Source: Terana coerulea (lineage: Eukaryota; Basidiomycota; Agaricomycetes; Polyporales; Phanerochaetaceae). Taken from it: a stretch of DNA of 64,000 bases. The notes under the pieces were generated by a model. The model was not told the origin of the DNA. It did no database searches and saw only the letters and a program-made list of their open reading frames with translations. The DNA is taken from assembly GCA_024811115.1 (NCBI GenBank), contig JAKOGH010000014.1, positions 41,677-105,676 on the forward strand. Direction: 5' to 3'. Shown here in pieces: positions 1 through 9,431 of the stretch (its first letter is position 1; each line of letters starts with the position of its first letter). The position numbers were made by a program, and so were the translations under genes.

Positions 1-3000
1 CCTGGAGAATAGTGCGCACGAGGACCAGGAGTATGTCCACCTGTCTTGGATACTAGGATACTGTTCAGCGGATGCTGCGGATAAGCCAAAGATTCACATA
101 CCAGTGATAAGCTTTCGCATGCTGGATGTGTTGAACAGACTGGACCAGGAGCCTCTTGAAGACGAAGGCGAATCAAGCGGAGGAGCAACAAGTTGACCAG
201 CGCTCGGCGAGGGACTAGTTCGAGACCATATGGGCGACAATGGACTCTGCTGCGTTTGTGGGTTTCGCTTGTAGCTGAAATAGTCCTGGTGCATGATACG
301 CCGTGCACTTGGGGAAGGGGTCCTTTGTACTGCAACGACATCTTCAGAATATGTCGAGCTTCACTAAGGATGATACTCACCGGTGTCTCCCGCCAAGCGC
401 AGAAGGATAACCGCAAACATGGCCAGCATTTGGACATCCTTGTTCAGGCAAAGCTCCTCGTAACTATCATACATGAGTAACGGCCATAACCGCGCCGAGA
501 GGCAGTCATCACTCACAGCTTTTCCATCATCGTGACCGTGAGCGGGCTGCATAGAGTATAAAGCGCGCTCATATTCCCGCTTGACGAGTGTGCTTTCTGC
601 AGGTCAAGGAGAAGGACTTGCAAGATACTAAACATTCGTTCGTGATCTAATCTTCCATGCAACCTTGCGACCTCCCCGTTTCTCTTGCAAGCGGACATTG
701 TTTCTGACGACGGGAAGACATAGTCTCTTGCGACGCCGACGTCAATACCGCATAGCGCGGACGCATCCTTGATGTACACTTCGCTCTGTCTCTTGGGAAA
801 CATAGAATACTGTTTGGGTGCGTCGTCGGATAGTCTGGAGTGCTCCGATACACGCCTAGATTTCTGATAAGATCCGGAACTCTGAGAGAAAAGATTCGAC
901 ATGATGCGCAGGATACTGTGAGCATTATCTGTTCGCTTGCGGTCGATGGATTCCACGTCACGGTCGTTGGCCGCAAGAGCCAGTCGTCGCATGGCGTCCG
1001 ATAAAAGGATAGGGGACCAGAAAAGTCGCGGAGCCGGGGCTTCTGGTTGGGATCCTGGAGATGGTGATGCGGATATGTCTCTCGTGACGGTCCGGACTAT
1101 GCGTGGGGTCGTTCTAAAGAAACACACCAGCTCACCTATCATCCTAATAAGTATCGGCTTGCAGTGGCCAACTCGCTGAAAACCCACCGTTCGGTCCGAA
1201 AACGCCCTGAGAAGTCCTAGGCTCTGCCAAGTTTTTGTCGCCTCGGAGCATCGAGGACGCCACGTCTTTCGCACGTCTTGGAATTAACGACAGTTCGTCT
1301 TCAGAGGATGAGTCAGAGTCCAGAACTGGAGCGTGGCTACTGTTATCTTCTTCGCCGAAGAGTAGAAAGCGCAGACAGGCTTCAAGGCAAGGCCTCGCTT
1401 GCTCCCGGATGGTTCGAAGACGGCGGAGTATATAGATGCGATTCTTCATCGAAATTAGCGGGTTTCGCTCCAGATCTACTTGCGGTGTGCCACTGGGGTG
1501 AGAGGACTGACGGTAGTCTCGAGGAAAAGTAAACGAGATCCTGATGAACACGGACATTCCGTCCCCCCATGGTCCATGCAGCCCAAACGTGCAAGTACGC
1601 CGCTTGGTGAGATCCGCTTTCTCAAGTTTTACTTTCGGGGTAAGGTCTTTTACCACAGACGTGATCCTGGAGGCCACGCTGTCAGCGGTAAAGGGGATTT
1701 GTAGTCGAAATAATGCTCACTCTTCTTGCAATGACTGACTAGCATCTACGTCTCGCCGTTCATCGTCGCCTCTATCCCTGCTACCACTTTTGACTCTGAT
1801 GTCCAGGCTCGATATAGGCGGATCCGCTATCGAGGGCGGCCTGGATCGTGAATTCAGTCGAGAGGCGTTACCACTGTCGGCCCCGCTCGGTGGCCCGGAA
1901 CTGGAGTCTCTCTTGTTGCCCACCTTGATGGAAGACAGCCAGGCGAAGGTGGTAATCTGGGCAGAACGACCGCCCACATATCCCCTATCCGCCTGTTTTT
2001 CCTTCAGAGGTGATTCGACCGCTATTGCCGTCTTTCGTGCAGCTATAGAGGTAGATCGCGTCACGATACTTTCTTGCGAATGTCGCAGGGTACTGAGCTT
2101 TCCGGGTCGTGGGGGCTGCGCGGCACGGACTTCGGCCAGGATCGACCGGTACCCGATTGGCGCAGACAAAGCCGGAGGAGGATCTGAGCTGGCTGGCGGG
2201 TTGCTGAAAGAGACACGTTCATCGAAATAATTCGTCACTGTGGGCGTATTGTTCAGCGGAGAGGTGCCTGCCCTCTAAAATTTGGTGAGCTGTATTATGT
2301 CGGGAAAAGGCTGGAGTTTCCTACTTGCATCACGTCAGGTTCGATGGGCCAGAATCGTAAAGTACGATCCTTTGACCAAGTTATGAGTTGATACTCGGAG
2401 TAGTCTATCGTGATGTTAGTACCAGCATTCATCGTTGGATACACACCGACCACCGACCTTCTCCACCTTTCCTCCAAACGAACTCCTTTACTACGTCAGT
2501 GTGTCCCTCGAACCGTTCGATGGGTTCATGCAAGTCTTGGGGAGTGAACATTTCCAGAGCAGTCTCTCCGCGCTGCGGAAGACTTAGCACGCCCTTTCCA
2601 AAAGGTAGGTTACGTGCTCTCCATATGGGGTAGGCAGTGTGGATGGTGTATGAAGGCTGGTAATTTCCATCATCATCAGCTGACTGCTGCACGTCCCACG
2701 CCTTGATGGTTTTGTCCAGTGAGCATGTTACAAGCTCGTTGCTTTTGTCATGAGCCCAGTCAATGCCATATATCTTGGCGTCGTGAGCTTTGATGGTCTT
2801 CACCGGCAATGAACCTTTCTGCAGGTCCTCATGAGTTTACGTGCGGAACCTCACGGATCCAGACTCACCCTCCTATCCCACACAAGTACTTCATCCATGT
2901 GAGAAGAAGCTAGGACATTTCCATCCTGTCGGTTCCACTTGACCTGAGTTCCGCCAGCTACATGCCGTTCGGAATAAGTCCATACTTTTCAGATTTAAAT

Positions 3001-3812
3001 TTCGTACCGTTGAAAGCGGACAGCCCTGTGGATGAAGCTCAGATATTAACGAGTTGCATGTTAATGGCGTGCTTACCCGCGACAGGCTTCTGAGGCGTCC
3101 GCAAATCCCATGCCCACAACCAAGAGTCAATGCCTGTGCTAACAACGAGGTCGGGATCGGAGGTATGCCAGTTGATATCAGTAATCGCTCGGTAATGCGA
3201 GCGCAGGATATGTTCTATGGATGTCTTTCCAGAGATGTACAAATTCCAAATCAACCTGTCACGAGATGAATGGCGGGGTGCACTGGTATACGAAAGGCAT
3301 ACACACAGTTTCTCGCTGGAGGTCGAGACTATATACTCCTTTCTCGAAATATGAGGGTTCCATTGAACGTCTGCGACATCCCACGTTCCACCTTGTGGGA
3401 GAAATCTGATACAGTATGAGGGAGGATGCACATCCAAACCCGAGCAGTGACGAACCGAGGGACGTTCAGAGGAGCTTCCAAGTCAATGATAAACAGGCCT
3501 TTCCGCCTGTCGTAGTGCGCAAATGAGAGTGCATAACCATTGTATTCACAGAAGTGCGTACGCTGCTAGTACAACGTCCCGACTCCCAGGACTGATACTC
3601 ATCTACATGGACAAGGTCTTAGTACCGTCGCTCTGCTGCCCGACGCACGGGCACCCGAACAGTTTATGAGGGAAGTGCAAGCGACTGCTACTTACATTGC
3701 CAACGGCATCCCCCACCAGGCCTTTCATGTCTATCTGCAGACTCCTACGAAAGTTCCCGCCATCCTCAGGTGAGGACGGTTCGTCTGATCCATTTGCCTG
3801 GCCTGCGTTCAT
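1..3812 (-). CDS. WDR59 / SEA3 (Mtc5) homologue, 3' end beyond window
   Basis: GATOR2/SEACAT-type subunit of the vacuolar SEA complex that regulates TORC1 in response to amino acids (family knowledge). Read right to left: exon 1 begins at ATG 3812 and ends at 3696 before GTAAGT, encoding the family-typical MKGLVGDAVGN. WD40 repeats follow: GTWDVADVQWNPH and the stretch ending AITDINW (3437-3039), then IKAHDAKIYGIDWAHD, SLDKTIKAWDV and FEGHTDVVKEFVW (2809-2429). A Ser/Pro-rich linker lies at 2238-1717. An RWD-like segment with FTFPRDY and DLERNPLISMKNR lies near 1550-1440, then a segment containing DYVF at about 730. A conserved GSWSSLFNTSSMRKLITGM lies at 155-94. The C-terminal zinc-binding part expected in the family would lie past base 1. 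At least ten introns are implied. The call is firm; exact inner splice sites were not all fixed. Confidence 0.88.
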
Positions 3813-4151
3813 GGAGGGAGCCCACGGAAGCTATCGAGACCGTTTCAACATGCGCGGAAAATTTTCAGAATGACTGGTGTCAATTGGAGTCAGCTGGACA
3901 GGTGTTTGGACTGTTCGGATCAGTATCAATGAGGAGCAGCGAGAGTGAGGTGGAGGTACAGTACGAGCTTTGATGAGGAATCGTGGGCGGTTCTGTAAAC
4001 CAACGGCGTCTAACCAGCGGAAGATGCTCCGGACTCCGGAGAGACGAATTCGTGCTACACAGCTGGAAAAATGCAAGAAAAATCCAGAAAAATCCAGAAT
4101 AAATTGCAGAAAAGTATCTGAGCTGAGAATATGTGTAAAAATGCAGCAAAA
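3813..4151. other. Intergenic, upstream of WDR59
   Basis: Between the WDR59 start and the 3' end of tRNA-Arg. No coding segment is recognised; an AT-rich stretch with repeated 'aaaaatccag' lies near 4065-4100. It would serve as the WDR59 promoter. Confidence 0.4.
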
Positions 4152-4249
4152 TGACCACCGCAGGGGTCGAACCTGCAATCTCCTGATGCCACTGACAGAG
4201 CTCGAACCCTCGGTCGTAGTCAGACGCGATGCCATTTCGCCAGGCGGCC
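4152..4249 (-). tRNA. tRNA-Arg (anticodon ACG) with a 26-nt intron
   Basis: On the minus strand the sequence starts GGCCGCC and ends GGTGGTCA, giving a 7-bp acceptor with two G-U pairs and discriminator A. The D arm is GCG-AAATGGCAT-CGC. The anticodon stem TCTGA pairs with TCAGG around loop CTACGA+A, so the anticodon is ACG (Arg, CGU/CGC after inosine). The T arm is GCAGG-TTCGACC-CCTGC. The intron occupies 4213-4188, directly after position 37 as in all nuclear tRNA introns. The intron itself carries GGTTCGAGCTC, close to a second B box. A copy of the 5' half lies at 9189-9224. Confidence 0.9.
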
Positions 4250-4351
4250 ATGGTGTATAGCCACCTAAGACGTATAATATTACACACGCGCAATGCTCAC
4301 AACACAGTTCTAACACTTAAGTTACAGCATGACTGAAGTCGCTTTTCAGTA

Positions 4352-5750
4352 CTCAGTCCCAGTGAGAACCGCGAATATTGAGGAATATCAAGCAATATCG
4401 TGGTGCATGAGAAGCCCGTCCGAGATAAGCCGGACTACTGACAGCTATCTCTAGCTATGCTCAGGCGCCAAGACGTGGCTTTGTGATGGCTTTACTCCTT
4501 ATTTTACTGTCTTTTAAGACTATTGGCACTGCACTGACGTTAAAACTCCATGACGTAGTCTATCGCATCTACTTAAGGTTAACGCGCCTTGCTCTTCGCC
4601 ACCTACCTTTTCTCTTCCTCCCTACCACACATTGACCCAGCAGGACCACCAGAAGTGGCAAGATCAACATACCACCGTCCATGCAACGCCAAACGAAGCG
4701 AAACAGCAAGAACATGTCATCGCGCCGAGCACAGCTCCCAGTGGTTAGGACGACGCACGAAGACCTTTTGTCCAGGACGGCGCGTGAAGACCTGTCGCTC
4801 AGGACATCGCGCGCAAGATGAGAACGATGCGCGAGGACCTGTCCTACAAGACAACGCGCAAACCCGCGGGATGGCGTGCGGGACGGCGTGCAGAAGGCGG
4901 CGGCGTGCAAGGCGGCGTGCAAGGCAACAGGCAACACGACGCGCAAGGATCTGTCGCACCGGACGAAGTCACTTCGTCACATACTGGGCCTACTTCGAGA
5001 GGGACTGGTAGCAAATGCATGTACGTGGCAGTCTCTTGTCAGGTACTTCGCTATCACACTGACTTAAACTTCGCACTCTGTACAGGCTCTCGAGGTGAAC
5101 GCTGCAAAATCAGTAAGTACTGGTCCTTTGCTATTGGCCCTACTGATTCACAACGCTTGTAATAAGACACTACAATCGCGAAACCGTGACGGACTGGCGC
5201 TGTCAGAAAGAAAACCAAGGCATAAACAGACACTCACATGGAACAGCTAAGGTACGCAGTCGCACGTCGTGGCTCCCGTACATGCAAGGCATTGACCCCG
5301 AGTACAGAATGCACCGGTGCTATGGGAAAGTGTGAGTGACGGCGGCAGCTACCGGAAGTAGTGTGGGCCGAGCGGCGGATCCGGATAGAGGGCAGTGGTT
5401 CGGCGTAGCAGAGAATAGTGGGGATTAGTACGAAGCGGGATGAGATATACAATGGTAGCCCATAATAGTCCTGCATAGATTAGCATATGTTCGACATAGC
5501 TCATAATAGATGTGTTGCAATTTTGCTATATCGCACGGGAACATGGGCACCAATGTATTGGATTCTACGCCAGTCTATGCTAAGTACGTGACAATAGACT
5601 AGCGTAGCTAGCGCATAGTCGCCTTTAGAAACTAGCTATGATAAAACGGATTGTTCCAATGTGAGCTACTGTGGTCTATTTACCCTGGGCGGCGTAGCTC
5701 CAGATAGTTTCGGATATTACCGGATATCCGCGCTTCTCACTGGGACTCAG
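4352..5750. mobile_element. Non-autonomous terminal-inverted-repeat element, about 1.4 kb
   Basis: The left end CTCAGTCCCAGTGAGAA (4352) is matched in inverted orientation by TTCTCACTGGGACTCAG ending at 5750, with one mismatch. The similarity continues inward imperfectly for roughly 60-70 bases on each side (CGnATATnnnG..ATATC..TATC). No transposase-like reading frame lies between the ends, so it is best called a MITE-like or decayed DNA transposon. A clear target-site duplication could not be fixed by eye. It contains the GC-rich repeat at 4735-4985 and no recognisable gene. Confidence 0.6.
4735..4985. repeat. Degenerate GC-rich minisatellite-like repeat
   Basis: Units of roughly 25-35 bases recur with the core 'gcgcgnnngacctgtc': gcacgaagaccttttgtcc, gcgtgaagacctgtcgctc, gcgaggacctgtcctac and gcaaggatctgtcgcacc. 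They are followed by short 'ggcgtgc' iterations at 4870-4925. The open frames across it are low-complexity Arg/Ala/Cys translations and are not taken as genes. Confidence 0.5.
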
Positions 5751-5867
5751 TGCCCCACCCCCGTGCCACTAAGGTGTCTCTCGACTTAGAAGGGCACAAA
5801 CTAGCAAATTGTTTAGTGCGAATGACTGCGGCGTTCAAGAACTGTGTTTGACAATTGCCGAATATTA

Positions 5868-6022
5868 TTCGGAAATAAATGAATGAAAGTGCACTCCGAG
5901 ACCGCTCAAGCCACATAATACAGATAAAGGAGAATGAATCCGAGAAGGTGATCTCCGAAGCCGCTTAAACTACAGTATTAAATATAAATAAATAAAGGTG
6001 CTTTCCGTCCAAGCCACTCGGC
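5868..6022 (-). repeat. About 50-bp tandem repeat tail, about three units
   Basis: Read on the minus strand, each unit has the form TGTAGTTTnAnCGGnnnCGGAnAnCACCTT followed by an AT-rich segment. The right copy has four units with a strict 50-base spacing. This copy lacks about one unit, as expected from slippage between repeats. The array lies about 400 bases 3' of the element gene's stop. Confidence 0.65.
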
Positions 6023-6416
6023 GTATAACACTATAGGGACCAAGTGTTGTATCCAGCCGCAGTCTTCATCCATCGGCCCCCGCCATCCACAACAACGCCC
6101 GAGCCTCCGACAGAACGGTACTGGTGCGTCGTGCCACGAAAGGACTACTGTGCACCAGTTGAACCGGAGGAGGACCAGGACGCCGAAGCGGCGACGGGGT
6201 TGAGGATCCGTCGGCTACGACCGTGAGCAAGCGAGAAACAGGCGCATAAAGAAATGGGGAAGAAGAACCGAGTCATCATAGTCCTCACAGTGCTGTATGC
6301 ACACGCCTCTTCCTCCACCACATCCAAGTCCATCTGCGTCCGAGTACGTTGGCGACCTTCGGTCGACACGGGTCGAGAGACGTCTTGAAGAGCTCGCTTG
6401 AGATCTTCAGAGTGCT

Positions 6417-8489
6417 CTATGCTCGACGCGACGAACGGCGTGCACGGCGTTGACAGCGGCGAGAGCGTCGCGGGCGAACCTTCTCTTGAACGACGGCCAC
6501 CTCGCCCATCTCGGCCAACTTGTCTTGAGCCTTGCGAATGCTGATCTCGGCCCATTCCACGTCTCCCTGGGCGGCATCCAGACGTCGGTAGTCGGAGTAG
6601 GATCGCGTCTTGACACCGGCCAGGCGCCGCTCAAGCGCGTCGATGAAGAGGAGGTTGAAGTCGTTGTGCTCGTCGTCGGCCATCAGCGCCTTTCGCCAGG
6701 TGACGTCCTTCTCCAACGCAATCCACTCCTCGGCAGTCACGTTACGGTACTGCTTGAGACACAAGCCCAGCTTGGCTTGGGCAGTCTTCAGGTCGGCATG
6801 GCCATGTGCGAGCATGCGTCCATAGCGTGACTTGAGTGCCGACCGTTCCGAGGCCGTGTCCGCGACGGGCGAGCCTGTGTCGGGGTCAGGAGCGGGCTGC
6901 TTTGCGATAGCCTTGGCCAAAACGCTTCGAGGTTCGAGGACGGTGCGAGTCAATGCTGCACAGTGACCATCGAACTCATCGTCGGCGTCGGCAAGTGTCG
7001 CCCGCAGAGTCTTGTCTTGAGTGACCGCCGCGTCGCGGAGCTCGGCCAACATAGCCTGGGCCCTGCGGATGTCAAACTCGGCGAGTTCCACTTCTTCCTG
7101 AGCGTTGCTCAGCTCCGTGTACTGCTCGTATGATTGGTCCTTGATGTCGGCGAAGCGGTCCTCGAGCCATGCAAGGTAATAAGAGTCATAGGCCTCCCCG
7201 TTGTCCTTCAGGGCCGTCAGCTTGGCGATGTCCTTCTCCAAGGTCATCCACTCCTCTGCGGTCACGTCGTAGTACTGTACGCGACACGATTCGCGGTTGG
7301 CCTGAGCAGTCGCGAGGCTGGCCCGGGCAAGTGCAAGCATGTGTTCATAGTACTCCTTGGGGGCCAACCGCTTCGAGAGTGCGTCCGTTGGCTTGAGAAC
7401 GTTGGTGATGAGCTTCTTCAAGTGAGAGACTGAGCGACCCGCGAGCTTGGCGAAGAAGGAGCGAAGACCAGTGCCCCGTGCGTAACGCATGATGTTGTTG
7501 GTGACCGAGACGCTGATCCTAAGGAAGGTCTTGGAGACGTAGACGACAGCTGCTTCCAAGGACAGAAGCTAGGCCCGATACACGTCAGCCGCGGCTGGAA
7601 ACAAGTGGAGAAAACGACATACCATGATGAACCCCATAGCTGACCCCACAACCAACAGCCCGAGCATCGAGAGAGCAGACAGCGGACCCAAGAAGGCAGG
7701 GATGAACGAAGCGAGCCAGTCATGGGTTGAGGTCGCGATGCAGAAGTTGGCCGCACGAGTGGGGTCGTAGGCCAAACAATGATGACCAAAGTGAGGAACC
7801 CAAGGGCCGACAAGGACACGACCAGTCACCACCAGAGCCTCAACAACGACTATGACGATGTTCAAATGAGCGAAGTAGGCCGCGCTGGCGAGCAAGGCGA
7901 AGAAGGCGCGAAGACCAGTGCCCCGTGCGTAACGCATGATGTGATTGATAACCGAGACACCGATCCTAAGGAGGGTCTTGCAGACGTAGATGACAGCTGC
8001 TTCTAAGGACGGAAGCTAGGCCCGGTATACGTCAGCCGCGGTCGGCAATAGCTTGAGAGAATGACATACCATGATGAAACCAACAGCAAACCCCATAGTC
8101 AACAGCCCGAGCATCGACAGACCAGACGGCGGACCCAAGAAGGCAGGGATGAACGAAGCGAGCCGGTCGTGAGTTGAGGTCGCGATGCAGAAGTTGGCCG
8201 CGCGAGTGGGGTCATAGGCCAGACAACGATGATCAAAGTGAGGAACCCAAGGACCGACAAGAACATGACCAGCCGCGACCAGAGCCTCGACGACAACCGT
8301 GACGATGTCCACAAGAGCGAAGTAGACGGCACCGAAGTTGGAAATACCGGAGTCGAGGACGGAAGGAACAACCACACAGAAGAAGTAGAGAATATAGTTG
8401 AGAAGAGCCATGATATTATTATCAAAGCCTTGAAGAACCGGAGTAGCGTCAAGAGTAGGGATCCAGACACGCTCGAAGGTCGGGCCCAT
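6417..8489 (-). CDS. Unrecognised membrane plus helical-repeat protein (left copy, intact)
   Basis: I do not recognise this family. Exons: 8489-8070, 7568-6417 as the last, and 8015-7623 between them; both introns begin GTATGTC and end GGCCTAG and are close copies of each other. They join to 654 residues. Exon 1 (140 aa) has two to three hydrophobic stretches and the block LVGPWVPHFDHRCLAYDPTR; exon 2 (131 aa) repeats that unit almost exactly, and exon 3 begins with a third, shortened copy (EAAVVYVSKT to NNIMRYARGTGLR). Exon 3 then carries two 115-residue, charged, probably coiled-coil units, each centred on VTAEEWnnLEKD. The tail is Arg-rich (RPRRSRRCQRRARRSSRRA). In another frame the 3' end reads less basic, so an old frameshift near the C-terminus is possible. 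Start chosen as the first ATG after the in-frame TTG; a TATAAAGG lies at about 8926-8919. Confidence 0.7.
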
Positions 8490-8744
8490 GGCGGGCAAAG
8501 TGGTAGTAGGTAAAGAAGAGGGAAGGGGGAGCAGCTCGCCTTTTGTACAGTTGAGCGGGCACGTCCGCCGCTTTCGCCCGTGTCAGCCCTCGATCACAGT
8601 CTTCCTTTGCTGTCAGGCTCAGCATCGACGCCGCATTTGGACGAGGTTCCAAATCCGGCCTCGATGTTGAATGAGATGTTCGTCACTGTAACGTTCAAAG
8701 TACGAACCCATATTATCTGTGCATTCTTGGGAATGACTGACAGC

Positions 8745-8768
8745 CTCAGCACGTACGTACGTACTGAG
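8745..8768. promoter_or_regulatory. 24-bp near-palindrome upstream of element gene (left)
   Basis: CTCAG, then alternating (ACGT) repeats, then CTGAG forms an almost perfect dyad about 256 bases upstream of the start codon. It is preserved at 54292-54315 in the right copy. It could be a dimeric regulator site or a simple ACGT microsatellite; the flanking CTCAG/CTGAG arms favour the former. Confidence 0.4.
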
Positions 8769-9188
8769 CTGCGAAGCTCTAGCTGGCAGACCGACTCAGA
8801 GGTCGAGAGAAGGGTTGCGCCGCAAGCGCAACTTGCATAAGCGCCGTCTGTATGCGATCGCGAGTCCCGACGGCGGATCAGCGCAACACTCTCACGGTAA
8901 GTAAAGGCGGGGCAGTTACCTTTATACCGTGACAAGCGTACTTCGGGACGTACATATTCCTGAGGAGTCAGACAGACGACTCGTCCGTTCGCAGGAGTCT
9001 GGCTACTCTGCCTGGGCAGACTAGAGAAGTCTGGGGGATCATGGCATAGATATTATATATTATTCTTTTTCACTTGATGAACAGCTAGCTACCCGAGCTA
9101 CAGGAGCAGAAACAGCGGCATAACTTGATGTACAGTACTACACTACTACTAAGAAGCATCAGACACTAAACAGCATTTGACCCCTACA

Positions 9189-9224
9189 TCGTAGTCAGAC
9201 GCAATGCCATTTCGCCAGGCGGCC
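9189..9224 (-). pseudogene. tRNA-Arg 5'-half fragment
   Basis: The first 36 bases of tRNA-Arg(ACG), from GGCCGCC through the anticodon loop CTACGA, match the gene at 4152-4249 with one substitution in the D arm. The match stops exactly at position 37, where the intact gene has its intron. No 3' half with a T arm follows. The left 3.3-kb element begins 14 bases further on. Confidence 0.75.
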
Positions 9225-9431
9225 ATGTCTATGAGTAAGTTATGGATATATGCGCGCAGTCCCACAGCGGTGGCTCAACGGCATTCAGTATTCCTCGTTA
9301 TTTACTCGTGGATGCGAACCATTCAGAATGAAAGGCATAGGATGCAAATGAATGGTGGTGTTCTATTGATAGCTTGATAGCAATGCGAATGTACAGACGA
9401 GAGCAATGGTAAGTGAATGCGATGCAGAACT

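Larger units (their letters stand above)
5838..9175 (-). mobile_element. Left copy of a 3.3-kb inverted duplicated element
   Basis: The reverse complement of this segment matches 53884-57264 from end to end. The 5' edge (TGCTGTTTAGTGTCTGATG) begins at 9175 here and at 53884 in the other copy. The 3' similarity fades after TTGTCAAAC near 5846. Promoter, gene, both introns and the 50-bp tail repeats are all shared, with scattered substitutions and small indels, so the copies are distinct loci and not a duplicated read. No transposase and no clear terminal repeats are seen; it may be a segmental duplication or a non-autonomous unit. The 5' edge directly abuts a truncated tRNA-Arg. Confidence 0.75.

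Noticed and set aside
4589..5011. 140-aa Arg/Cys/Ala open frame
   Set aside because: Lies in the degenerate GC repeat; low complexity, no domain, no splice logic.
8594..8935. 113-aa frame upstream of the element gene
   Set aside because: Occupies the promoter/leader; the right-copy equivalent has a different, shorter N-terminus and there is no recognised motif.
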